A stretch of DNA of 13,026 nucleotides, taken from an uncultured Fibrobacterota bacterium (GTDB taxonomy: Bacteria > Fibrobacterota > Chitinivibrionia > Chitinivibrionales > CAIOZP01). Positions 1 to 7,903 of the stretch are shown here, piece by piece. Below the pieces are notes generated by a model. It made no database searches. It was given only the letters and a program-made list of their open reading frames with translations, and had not been told where the DNA came from. The stretch lies in the NCBI GenBank assembly GCA_903862805.1, contig CAIOZP010000421.1, forward strand, positions 1 to 13,026. The letters run 5' to 3'. A program made the position numbers and the translations under genes. The number at the start of each line of letters is the position of its first letter. Within the stretch, counting starts at the first letter, position 1.

Positions 1-2740
1 CACCAAAGAAACCTTCCGGAACCGGAACCCCTGCTTCGTGAAGAAGTCCGGCAGAAAGGAATTTATGGAGAGTTTTGCCGTCACGAACTCCGGTGTTGGC
101 TTCGTTACATTCTCCGGCGCAGGCAATTGTGAGATCGTGAATCTCTGAGGACGCGGCACCGGAAAATTTTGAGAGGTCAATTCTTATTACCGCGTTCCAA
201 AGGCCGTAGTTGGTTCGCTTTTTACTTGTCACATCGACGTTATACGGGCGCATGACATCGTCGGTGGTTCCGCTTTTGGCGAAATTTGACGGTACGGCTG
301 AAAGCCGGAGAATGTCAGGTGAAAAAACCGTGTCAGGTACGGCGCTGCCACTGTCGGCACCTGCGATGTCAAACGTCGAAAGACCGTCGCCGGAGTTTGA
401 GACAAGTCGTTTGTGCAGCCCAAGCCATGTCGGGCGAAGGTTCTGGATATCGGAGAATGGGTGGAATTTACGAACGGTGTCGATGTCGGCCAGCACGGTT
501 TTTGATCCTCCGATGTCTATCGATTCAATAACAAGCGAAGGATGCATCGCCGGTTTTTCTATCAGATCGTTGCCATAGAGACAATTGAACAGATGTGCCT
601 GCTGATACAATGTCAGTTCCAATGTTCCCAGTGCAACGGAATAGAGGCTGTCGGAAACTGGCACGCGTTTTCCGTAAGCTGTTGCGCTGTCAACATCGGC
701 TCCGACGATTCTCGCAAGTTCTTTATAGAGTCGAACACCGGTGATCATTCCGCCACCGAACAGCTTTGCGATCCTGTCTTTCACGCCGATCCTGTCGAGG
801 AACTGCCCTGTCTGAAATGCTTCATCACGCACGCCGCCCAAAAGGTTGAAAACCTGGCGGTCGAGGCGATATTCCGTTTCAACGCCGAGCACATTGTTGG
901 AACTTGCGAGGTGCTCGAAGATGTACTGATTTCCTTCGAAGACGCTACCGTGATTGTGGACATTGTATCCGTTTCCGGTGCTGCCGCCGATTGCGTATGT
1001 CACCTCTCCGGTCGCGCGGTTGACCGTGTGCGCCCAGCGAACTCCGGCTGGAGCATCGCACTCGTCGCTCCACTTGTTGCACGGGTTGAAATTTCCTAAA
1101 TCGAAATTCAGCGCATTGAAAATCGGCTTCGCCGTTGATGATCCGTTGGGTATGCTGTTGCGGATCAGTCCGGCAAGGCGCGATCCGATTTTATCACGCG
1201 AATAATATGCTAAAAGCTTCCCGCTTGGCGCATCGAGAATGCAGTACGAAAAATATTGACCGTCAACCTTCATGCTGCGGCGTGTGTAATAGAAACAGCT
1301 TCGACGGTATTTTCCGTTACTTTCTTTCTGATACCGGATATTGCTGACCATGGTATCGCCAGCCGCAAGTTGAGCGACGACGCCTTCGCCATTTTCGCTG
1401 AAACTCTGTGCGGAATGCAGCACCTCGATCTTTCTCATCGTGTCAACCGGAGCTTTCCCCGACAGCACATCTGTGGCGACACTTCCGACACGCACGTCGG
1501 TTCGGATAGTTGTGTCCTGACCATACCCGCGCGCATTCACGAGACGCTCCAGTTCCTTCTGAAGAGGAAGATCTATGGTCAGCTTTATCGTCATGCTGCC
1601 TTTGCGTCTGACAAGCGAAGATGGATCGAGAAGATTCATCTGCTCAAGCGAAGCCGAATCCATTCCATTGTCTTTCGCCAGATGCTGAAGCCAAAATTCG
1701 TTGGCAAGATCGACAAGCTGGCCGTAGTCAGTTTTGATCTGTCGCGGATGAGTAAATGTCAGCCTGTCGAGCTGATCAAGCACCTGCTTCTGCTTTGCGG
1801 CATCCCACTTGAGTGCAGCGGCCATTCGCGGCATGTCAATGTGGCACTGGCGACGGATTTTGTCGGGGACGTTGCGTCCCCACTTGACCATTCGTGCGAT
1901 GTAGATGCACTCGGCATCGGAAAGCCTGTTCATCGGTTTGCCGAAAAGACCTTCCGAAATATCCTTCACTCCGATAAGTCCGTAGTCGCTGGCCACGCAG
2001 TGATTGAGATAGACTTCGAGTATTTCCTGCGGGCGATATTCTTCGCGAAGTGCCGCCGAGATTTTCAGTTCGTGGAGTTTGCGGTCGAGAGAGTGGCTGG
2101 CGTGTCTTCTTCCGTCTCCGTCAATTTTGGACAAAAAGAGTTTCGCTACCTGCTGGGTTATTGTTGATGTCCCGCGCGGCGAAGAGATGCGGCCTCTTAC
2201 AAAGAGATCTTTCACCGATCCCCAGACAGCCCGCATGAAACTGTCGAACTCGAAACCGAGCCGATTGTTCCAGTAGTTTTCGTCTTCAGCAGCAACAAGG
2301 GCAGTGATTATTGTTTTTGGAAATTCGTCGTAGCCAGCTCTTGTGTGGTCGGTTCGGATCAACGCGATTTCCCTATCGCAGCGATCACGTATCTCTATTG
2401 TGTTGGCATAAAAGCGCACTTCGTTTAGGCGACGCACGATTGACAAAGAGGGATACTCTCCGCTGACCGTGCCGCTCACCACGCGAACCTTGACGCCTGA
2501 ACCTGTTCCGCGTCCGCCAGACATTTGATCGGTCTGACGTGACATACGATCGCCTTGGAGAACGTCTTCCCACGCTGCGCCATATTCGGTTGAAAGAAGT
2601 CCCTTTTTGTCAAGGTTGACAAGCCGTGTTCCTTCCTCAAGGAAATATCTGTTGAACATGAATCTGGCGACAAAATACCCGCCAACGGCAAGTCCCAGAA
2701 GCGAAAGAGAAACGATTGCAGCTATATAGCGTTTTTTCAT
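1..2740 (-). CDS. Class A penicillin-binding protein (GT51 transglycosylase + transpeptidase), C-terminus cut off by window edge
   Basis: This is a bifunctional peptidoglycan synthase that polymerises lipid II and cross-links stem peptides on the outer face of the inner membrane. The frame is open for at least 913 codons from ATG 2738-2740 to the left edge with no stop. One N-terminal membrane segment (about residues 5-27) serves as anchor. The GT51 domain shows catalytic Glu152 in AAEDENYW, RGTSTITQQ at 189-197, and then the RKLHE...EILEVYLN block. The transpeptidase domain shows all three penicillin-binding motifs: Ser535-Thr-Ala-Lys538 (nucleophile Ser535), Ser614-Asn-Asn616 (SxN) and Lys822-Ser-Gly824 (KSGT). 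The start is supported by an AGGA Shine-Dalgarno at 2746-2749, 5 nt upstream. It is transcribed divergently from the TPR gene. The context NGSSTAKP differs a little from the common PGSxxKP. Family assignment is very secure; equivalence to PBP1a versus PBP1b or PBP1c is not decided. Confidence 0.95.
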   Translation of the reverse strand, partial: MKKRYIAAIVSLSLLGLAVGGYFVARFMFNRYFLEEGTRLVNLDKKGLLSTEYGAAWEDVLQGDRMSRQTDQMSGGRGTGSGVKVRVVSGTVSGEYPSLSIVRRLNEVRFYANTIEIRDRCDREIALIRTDHTRAGYDEFPKTIITALVAAEDENYWNNRLGFEFDSFMRAVWGSVKDLFVRGRISSPRGTSTITQQVAKLFLSKIDGDGRRHASHSLDRKLHELKISAALREEYRPQEILEVYLNHCVASDYGLIGVKDISEGLFGKPMNRLSDAECIYIARMVKWGRNVPDKIRRQCHIDMPRMAAALKWDAAKQKQVLDQLDRLTFTHPRQIKTDYGQLVDLANEFWLQHLAKDNGMDSASLEQMNLLDPSSLVRRKGSMTIKLTIDLPLQKELERLVNARGYGQDTTIRTDVRVGSVATDVLSGKAPVDTMRKIEVLHSAQSFSENGEGVVAQLAAGDTMVSNIRYQKESNGKYRRSCFYYTRRSMKVDGQYFSYCILDAPSGKLLAYYSRDKIGSRLAGLIRNSIPNGSSTAKPIFNALNFDLGNFNPCNKWSDECDAPAGVRWAHTVNRATGEVTYAIGGSTGNGYNVHNHGSVFEGNQYIFEHLASSNNVLGVETEYRLDRQVFNLLGGVRDEAFQTGQFLDRIGVKDRIAKLFGGGMITGVRLYKELARIVGADVDSATAYGKRVPVSDSLYSVALGTLELTLYQQAHLFNCLYGNDLIEKPAMHPSLVIESIDIGGSKTVLADIDTVRKFHPFSDIQNLRPTWLGLHKRLVSNSGDGLSTFDIAGADSGSAVPDTVFSPDILRLSAVPSNFAKSGTTDDVMRPYNVDVTSKKRTNYGLWNAVIRIDLSKFSGAASSEIHDLTIACAGECNEANTGVRDGKTLHKFLSAGLLHEAGVPVPEGFFG

Positions 2741-2982
2741 ACCTGTCCTGATGAAAACCAATGGGCGGATCGGCCCGTGAAAACAATGCCAAAGATATTT
2801 CAGGGAAGTGAAAGTATGCTCCGATGCCGCGAAAACCGGTGCAGATCTGAAGGTTGCGGATCATCAACAGGGGATCATTTATTCTGGCATTTTTTTCATT
2901 TTCTGCGTATCTGGGGCGTAGCAATTTCGTATATTGCTCACGAGATTTTGACAATTCAGAACGTTCGCGGCGGCATCGGAAG
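2741..2982. other. Divergent intergenic region (PBP / TPR genes)
   Basis: This 242-bp stretch separates two divergently oriented genes and should carry both promoters. I see no RNA gene in it. A perfect TTGACA occurs at 2948-2953 on the plus strand, but 17 nt downstream there is no acceptable -10 and the start codon is too close. A small palindrome at 2920-2938 is listed separately. Confidence 0.5.
2920..2938. repeat. 6-bp inverted repeat, AGCAAT-N7-ATTGCT
   Basis: AGCAAT at 2920-2925 is the exact reverse complement of ATTGCT at 2933-2938, with the 7-nt spacer TTCGTAT. It ends 44 nt before the TPR start codon and overlaps a TATATT hexamer at 2930-2935. It could be a repressor site or a leader hairpin; a six-base match can also arise by chance. 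Confidence 0.3.
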
Positions 2983-3981
2983 ATGAAGTTCCTTCTGCTT
3001 ATGACAAGCCTTGTTTCATGCCTGTATGCCGCTGATGACGGCGAACGGCTTGTCGTGGCCCAGCGTTACACCGAAGCCGACAGTTACTATCGCGCCAGAC
3101 TGCGCAAAGATTCTTTGGACGACTTCGCGCGCTACATGATCATCACGACCTTCCAGACAAAGCTTGTCGATTACGAATCCTACGAAATAGAAGGCGATGC
3201 CTTCATCGAAACTGCCGACAGCGCAATCGCCTTTTTTCAGAACGAGTGCGGAAATCCATGCGGCAATTACAACTGCCGTTTCTATCTCGGCAGCGTACTC
3301 GGAATGAAGGCCCTCGTCGAAACAAAACAGGGAAACATTCTGGGCGGACTCGGCGATTCGCATCACGCGGCGTCCATTCTTTCCGATGCGCGATCATCCA
3401 ATCCATCGTTTCTTCCAGCGGCGCTGGGTATCGGCGTTTACAATTATTATGTAGGAAGCAGCCTGAGCTTCATTCCGGGGAATGCCGAACGCGAGTCAAA
3501 CGGTCTTGACGAAATCAAGCTTGCGGCAAGCGACACGTCGGCACTCGGCCTCGGATCAAGAAACGTGCTCGGATGGATTCTGTACGACCGCAAACAATAC
3601 GCCCAGACCGATTCCATCGCCCTCGTTTCTTTGAAAACATGGCATGGAAATACTATTTTTCAGCGGATGCATATCCGTGCGCTTCTTGCGCTCAAGCGCG
3701 AACTCGAATGCGAGAATGCAGCGCGTGTCCTTGCCGAGACTTCCTTCAAAAGAAATCCGGTAAACTGGTCTGATCTTCTTTCGGCGTATCAGGCAGCAGC
3801 ACTCGCCGCAATGAACCGTGGCGATCACAATGCCGCCGCCGCGTACTGCCACAAAGGTCTTGCCTACCATGTGCCGGAAGATAGCTTCCGAATCATTTAT
3901 GTCAAACGTCATTGGGATTATCTGAAAAATCTCCTTGCAAAACTGAACAAGGAACATCAATGCGCCTACGTAAAGCGTTAG
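2983..3981 (+). CDS. Exported TPR-like repeat protein, first gene of a pair with a Wzi-like outer-membrane protein
   Basis: The product has 332 residues and is predicted to be exported, with TPR-like helical repeats that suggest a protein-interaction role in the periplasm. I chose ATG 2983 because MKFLLLMTSLVSCLYA reads as a signal peptide; the open frame extends upstream to 2854, but that extension is charged and unlike an N-terminus. LVSC (residues 10-13) fits a lipobox, so it may be a lipoprotein; cleavage after LYA is the alternative. The body is rich in helix-forming Ala/Leu/Tyr. It contains GIGVYNYYVG (149-158) followed by FIPGNAERESNGLDEI (163-178), a pattern I associate with TPR proteins of Bacteroidota/Chlorobi type. 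Cys89, Cys93 and Cys98 form a compact cluster. No strong Shine-Dalgarno is visible. Its 3' end overlaps the next gene by 22 nt. The specific function is unknown. Confidence 0.8.
   Translation: MKFLLLMTSLVSCLYAADDGERLVVAQRYTEADSYYRARLRKDSLDDFARYMIITTFQTKLVDYESYEIEGDAFIETADSAIAFFQNECGNPCGNYNCRFYLGSVLGMKALVETKQGNILGGLGDSHHAASILSDARSSNPSFLPAALGIGVYNYYVGSSLSFIPGNAERESNGLDEIKLAASDTSALGLGSRNVLGWILYDRKQYAQTDSIALVSLKTWHGNTIFQRMHIRALLALKRELECENAARVLAETSFKRNPVNWSDLLSAYQAAALAAMNRGDHNAAAAYCHKGLAYHVPEDSFRIIYVKRHWDYLKNLLAKLNKEHQCAYVKR
3949..3953 (+). promoter_or_regulatory. Ribosome binding site fixing the Wzi-like start
   Basis: AAGGA lies 6 nt before ATG 3960, inside the end of the TPR gene. It supports this start over the in-frame TTG at 3912 and agrees with the signal peptide that begins at 3960. 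Confidence 0.75.
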
Positions 3982-5567
3982 CAGTCACGATCCTTTTCGC
4001 CGCAACAACTTTCGCGGCCTACGCACCTTCGATCCGCACCGACAACAACACCGACATGCTTTTGGTCCGACTTTCAACAAGAAGCGGCGTCCCGCTTCCG
4101 GCATCATTCTATTCAAAGCCGATGAAAAGTGCCGAGGTGCTGAAGTTCGTCACCTCCTGTGACTCTGCAATCGGAACCTGGTTCACACCGGCCGAACGCA
4201 CGCAGATCGACCGCCTCGTGCGAAAGCTGACCGGCGCACGAAATCTGTATGCCTTCAACAAAGCCGATCATGACATAAACAGCTACCTCGATCTTTCCCT
4301 GCTCGGAACCGGCAAAGCATCAACGGTGGATACAAAAAACAATACCCGCCTTGCCGGAAGAGGAACAATCAATCCGGAGTTTGCCGGACATCTGCGGAAC
4401 CTTTCTTTCTACACCGACATCTCCGTGTGGTCAGACTACGACAACGACACATCTTATCCGCGAAGCAGTTATCAGCCTTACAACGGCGACCCGTACAACC
4501 TTTACGGCCGTAGCACAAAAACCAGCACGATCAGATCCTCCGACATTTTTCGCGGCGGAATCTCGCTTGACATGAAGAGAATCAGCCTCGAAATGGGCAT
4601 CGACCACATATCGTCCGGCCCAGCGCAGCTTTATCAGGTCACATGGAGCGACAGCGCAGCACCGGCGCTTTACGCAAGGACGATAATGCACCTCGGCGCG
4701 TTTGAATATGTGCACACTGTCGGTCGTCTGTACATGCAAAGAGAGCTGCCGAAATATTTCTACACACATCGCCTGCAGGTGCCACTGTTCAAGAAACATC
4801 TCGTGTTCGGCATAAACGAAATGATCCTCTACGGTAGCACATCTGCGCAGACACAAACCGATTCGCTTCGCCCCGATTACTACGGTGAAACGAGAACATG
4901 GGAACCGATTTACTTCATCCCGTTTGTTCCGTTCTCATTTGCGCAGCATTATCTCGGCGACCGCGACAATGCCGCGATCTCTTTCGATGCCGATCTGCAT
5001 CTGCCACTTAATCTGCGTTTTTTCGGAGAGGCGCTTATCGACGACATTTCGGCTCCGTGGACGATCCTGTCGAACGACTGGGGCAACAAGTGGGCGGTAT
5101 CGGCCGGTGCCCAATGGTTCGGGACACTTGCGTCCCATCGCGTGGACCTCTCCGCCGAATACGAGCGCATCCGTCCGTGGGTCGGAACACACTTCTACGG
5201 CGGCAGTCACAACATGGAAAACTACGGCCAGCCAATAGGCGCGCAGATCGGCCCCAACGCCGATGCCGGAACATTCAAAATTACCACCGACATAAATCGC
5301 ATGTTCAATGTTGGCGTTTATGTCACCGCTTCCCGTAAAGGAAAGGGCCGTGGCAGCAGCCTCACCGATGTTTTCCAAGATTCCGGACGCACGACCAAAG
5401 CCGACACCACGAAAGTCGCGTTTCTCGCCGGTGGTCATACCACGACAGAGATCGGCGGACTAACGGTTCGCTTCACTCCGGTCGAAATCTTTACAGTCAA
5501 CGCCGACCTCAACATCGACAACAAGAAACGTCCGACCTTTTCCATCGGCGGCGGATTTTCGTTCTGA
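3960..5567 (+). CDS. Outer-membrane beta-barrel protein, Wzi-like (capsule assembly family, tentative)
   Basis: The product has 535 residues. A signal peptide MRLRKALAVTILFAATTFA is cleaved around residues 19-22. The mature part has many alternating hydrophobic/aromatic beta strands and ends in GGGFSF, with the terminal Phe typical of BAM-inserted barrels. Segments recalling the Wzi capsule-assembly family are an N-terminal PLPASFYSKP region, HISSGP (216-221), YFYTHRL near 270 followed by GINEMILYG (Glu287), AQHYLGDRDN (328-337) and GEALIDDIS (356-364). Wzi of E. coli is an 18-strand outer-membrane lectin that helps anchor capsule; homologues in Bacteroidota occur outside capsule loci. No capsule biosynthesis gene is present here, so the ligand is unknown. 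Translation is probably coupled to the TPR gene through the 22-nt overlap. The barrel call is secure; the Wzi family call is moderate, resting on recalled motifs. Confidence 0.75.
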   Translation: MRLRKALAVTILFAATTFAAYAPSIRTDNNTDMLLVRLSTRSGVPLPASFYSKPMKSAEVLKFVTSCDSAIGTWFTPAERTQIDRLVRKLTGARNLYAFNKADHDINSYLDLSLLGTGKASTVDTKNNTRLAGRGTINPEFAGHLRNLSFYTDISVWSDYDNDTSYPRSSYQPYNGDPYNLYGRSTKTSTIRSSDIFRGGISLDMKRISLEMGIDHISSGPAQLYQVTWSDSAAPALYARTIMHLGAFEYVHTVGRLYMQRELPKYFYTHRLQVPLFKKHLVFGINEMILYGSTSAQTQTDSLRPDYYGETRTWEPIYFIPFVPFSFAQHYLGDRDNAAISFDADLHLPLNLRFFGEALIDDISAPWTILSNDWGNKWAVSAGAQWFGTLASHRVDLSAEYERIRPWVGTHFYGGSHNMENYGQPIGAQIGPNADAGTFKITTDINRMFNVGVYVTASRKGKGRGSSLTDVFQDSGRTTKADTTKVAFLAGGHTTTEIGGLTVRFTPVEIFTVNADLNIDNKKRPTFSIGGGFSF

Positions 5568-5769
5568 AGTCCGAATTGTCCGGGGCGTCGTAAATGGCAC
5601 CATTGTGAAGTCCGCTTTTCATTCATGATTTTTGGTGGCAGATGCGCGAAGCGATAAAGGCCGATTGTATTTTCGGAGCCTGTTGCGTTGGCTTCTTTGC
5701 GAAACAACTGTTTTCGCATGATGCCAGTCGCCTGTTTCCGGCAAGTCAAACCAAACGAATCGATCGACT
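5568..5769. other. Intergenic region before the MFS gene
   Basis: This 202-bp stretch has no ORF or RNA gene that I can support. It holds no clear intrinsic terminator for the TPR/Wzi-like pair. It does contain the perfect inverted repeat at 5698-5718, listed separately. Confidence 0.5.
5698..5718. repeat. 7-bp inverted repeat upstream of the MFS exporter, possible operator
   Basis: TGCGAAA (5698-5704) and TTTCGCA (5712-5718) are exact reverse complements separated by CAACTGT. The element ends 51 nt before the MFS start codon. No T-run follows on either strand, so it is not an intrinsic terminator. The position suits binding of a repressor such as those that often control drug exporters, but no regulator gene is adjacent. 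Confidence 0.4.
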
Positions 5770-7455
5770 ATGATATTCAAATCCTACCGCGACTTCTTCT
5801 CCTTTTTCAGCGTGGTGCTGGGCTTTTTTATTGCCCTTCTCGACACCACGATTGTCAGTATCACTCTTCCTGTAATGACGCGTTTTTACTCCGCCGACGT
5901 GAGCGAAATTTCATGGGTTGTTTCGGGCTACAACCTTGCGTTTGCGGTCTGCCTGATCGCAGCAAGCCGTCTGGCCGATCAGTTCGGGCGCAAGAAAATC
6001 TTTCTGCTCGGACTCGTCTTTTTCATCGTCACCTCGTTTCTTTGCGGACAGGCAACCACGGTTCAATGGCTAATATTCTTCCGCGTGCTTCAGGGGCTCG
6101 CCGGCGCAATGGTAGTGCCAGTAACAATGCCAATGGCAATCCGCCTTTTCCCCGCTGAAAAAAGCGGCGCAGTCGTCGGAATATGGGCGGCAATCTCGGC
6201 GCTCGCAGCTGCAAGCGGGCCGTCGCTCGGTGGTATAATCGCACAGTATTTCCCGTGGCAGTGGATCTTCTATATCAACATTCCAATCGGGATTCTGGCG
6301 GTTATAATGACCGCATTCCTTATTGAGGAATCCTTCGACGAAACCGCCAGCCGTCACATCGACGTCGGTGGAATAATGTCGCTGATGGCCGGAACACTCT
6401 GCATAACACTTGGGCTGATCGAGGCCAACCAATATGGCTGGACATCTTTCTACATCATCAGGCTGTTCGTTTTCGCCTTGATCTCCTTAGGACTCTACGT
6501 CGTGAACGAACGGTTCAGTGTCGAGCCGATGTTTCCGCTTTCGATGCTGAAAACGCCGTCGTTTGTTGGAGGGATTCTTACGCTTTTCATGATCGGCATT
6601 GGCACCATGGACGGCGTCTTCTTCCTCTCGTTCTTTCTCACGGAAATCCTCGGCATGTCTCAGCTCAAAGCGGGAATAACCGTTTCAATCATTCCCATTT
6701 CGTCAATCGGGTTTTCGATCCTCGCAGGCTACTTCTCCGACAAAGTCGGCAGCATGTGGTTCACCGTTGCAGGCATGGCGTTCTTCGTGCTGGCGCTGGT
6801 GCTTTTCTCCCAGCTTACGCCAGCGTCAACCATGAACGACCTGATCATTCGCATGGTCGTATGCGGAATTGGCATGGGCGTTTCAGCGTCAACCGTTGTG
6901 GTCGCAACACTTCGCTCGGTGCCGCCGGAAAAATCCGGCATCGCCTCAGGTGTCGGAAATATGACCCGCGTACTCGGCAATGTCTTCGGCGCGGCAATAG
7001 TCGTGACTCTGTTCAACGGATCACTTGACAAATTGATCCCGGTGGCAGTCAAGGAAACATCGGCTCTTATCCAGTCAAGCACAGTGCTGAAACCATCTGC
7101 AAAAAAAGAATTCTCTGCACGACTCGCCGCCGCGGAAAGCGGATCCGGCACGCAACGGAGCATTCCAAGTCAGGCAGACATGTCGCGTCTGCTTGACAAA
7201 AAGGAAGCGGAAGCGATCGATCAAAGCAGTGACATGATGAAACCGGCAGTCAAAAAGGTTTATGAGAAGCAAAAGGCCGAAGCCATGCGTCTGTATCCGC
7301 TTGTAAAGGCGAGCTTCAAGCGACAGGCAGCCTTTGCCTTCTCGCATACCTTCAGGGTCTGTGCGCTGATACTTGTATTCGGAATTCTTTTCGCGTTCTT
7401 CTCAGATCCCGGCAAGGATGCCAGAAAGCGCAAGGTCGATTTTGTCGAAATGTAG
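5770..7455 (+). CDS. DHA2-family (EmrB/QacA-type) MFS drug:H+ antiporter, 14 TM
   Basis: The 561-residue inner-membrane protein probably exports toxic compounds using the proton gradient. DHA2 signatures are visible: DTTIVSITLP (motif D1, Asp25) in TM1, RLADQFGRKK (motif A, 67-76), RVLQGLAGAM (motif B, Arg105) and SGPSLGG (motif C, 149-155) in TM5, followed by WQWIFYINIP. Hydrophobic segments are consistent with 14 TM helices. Residues about 418-522, between the last two helices, form an unusually long hydrophilic Lys/Ala/Ser/Glu-rich loop of about 100 residues. The C-terminal tail is basic. ATG 5770 is the natural start because TM1 begins about 10 residues later, although no Shine-Dalgarno is visible. 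No membrane-fusion (EmrA) or TolC partner is adjacent. The substrate cannot be predicted. Confidence 0.92.
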   Translation: MIFKSYRDFFSFFSVVLGFFIALLDTTIVSITLPVMTRFYSADVSEISWVVSGYNLAFAVCLIAASRLADQFGRKKIFLLGLVFFIVTSFLCGQATTVQWLIFFRVLQGLAGAMVVPVTMPMAIRLFPAEKSGAVVGIWAAISALAAASGPSLGGIIAQYFPWQWIFYINIPIGILAVIMTAFLIEESFDETASRHIDVGGIMSLMAGTLCITLGLIEANQYGWTSFYIIRLFVFALISLGLYVVNERFSVEPMFPLSMLKTPSFVGGILTLFMIGIGTMDGVFFLSFFLTEILGMSQLKAGITVSIIPISSIGFSILAGYFSDKVGSMWFTVAGMAFFVLALVLFSQLTPASTMNDLIIRMVVCGIGMGVSASTVVVATLRSVPPEKSGIASGVGNMTRVLGNVFGAAIVVTLFNGSLDKLIPVAVKETSALIQSSTVLKPSAKKEFSARLAAAESGSGTQRSIPSQADMSRLLDKKEAEAIDQSSDMMKPAVKKVYEKQKAEAMRLYPLVKASFKRQAAFAFSHTFRVCALILVFGILFAFFSDPGKDARKRKVDFVEM

Positions 7456-7490
7456 ATCACCAGCTTGACGCAATACGAATGCCCGTAGAA

Positions 7491-7880
7491 TCAGGCCTGT
7501 TTCACTTCGACAAGAGTTCCGTCGGGATCTTTGCAGAAAAAGAATTTCCCTCCGATGAGTTCCGATACCATGCAGACTCCATCGGTTTTCATTTGTCCAA
7601 AGCATTCGGCAACGGAATCGACACTCAACGCGAAATGATTCGATCCGACATTACGGAGATTTTCAATAAGCCCGCCTGCAGATGCATCCGATTTACAAAT
7701 GCGAAACGGCGCGAGAATTTCGAGCATGCCGTCGCCAAGGGTCAGTGTCGCTCCGCTTATCTCCAGCTCCGGCTTGTTGAACCTTTTGGTTTCAACGAAT
7801 CCAAAGTACCGGCAATACCACTCCACTGACCGATCAAGATCAAAAACACTGATTCCGAAATGAACCATCTGTGCCGTCAT
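7491..7880 (-). CDS. VOC-superfamily protein (glyoxalase/bleomycin-resistance fold)
   Basis: The product has 129 residues, the usual size for a single-chain VOC protein, and is probably a cytosolic homodimer. It starts MVHFGISVFDLDRSVEWYCRYFGF, the first beta-alpha-beta unit, and ends KDPDGTLVEVKQ, the classic end of the second. The four positions that bind metal in glyoxalase I appear to be His7, Glu54 (LEIL), His82 (NHFAL) and Glu125 (LVEV), so a metal-dependent lyase or dioxygenase-type activity is possible. The substrate (methylglyoxal, a drug or another small molecule) cannot be told from the sequence. GGAGGAA at 7885-7891 gives a strong ribosome binding site. The gene lies 23 nt downstream of the helicase and is probably co-transcribed. 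It converges on the MFS gene with only 35 nt between and no terminator seen. Confidence 0.88.
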   Translation of the reverse strand: MTAQMVHFGISVFDLDRSVEWYCRYFGFVETKRFNKPELEISGATLTLGDGMLEILAPFRICKSDASAGGLIENLRNVGSNHFALSVDSVAECFGQMKTDGVCMVSELIGGKFFFCKDPDGTLVEVKQA

Positions 7881-7903
7881 GCTATTCCTCCAGATAATAT
7901 GTG

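Noticed and set aside
1256..2167. Plus-strand frame of 303 codons
   Set aside because: It is antisense to the PBP gene, whose GT51 motifs lie on the other strand in exactly this region. The plus-strand translation is Cys/His/Phe-rich and resembles no protein.
2948..2953. Perfect TTGACA as promoter of the TPR gene
   Set aside because: No -10-like hexamer occurs 16-18 nt downstream, and the start codon follows too closely.
2854..2982. N-terminal extension of the TPR gene by 43 codons
   Set aside because: It would bury a good signal peptide that begins at 2983, and the added residues are charged and atypical.
3912..3959. TTG start for the Wzi-like gene
   Set aside because: It has no ribosome binding site and would add 16 residues before a clear signal peptide. 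ATG 3960 has AAGGA at good spacing.
4431..5438. Minus-strand frames of 141 and 167 codons
   Set aside because: They are antisense to the Wzi-like barrel gene, which has a signal peptide, ribosome binding site and barrel pattern. They are frame shadows.
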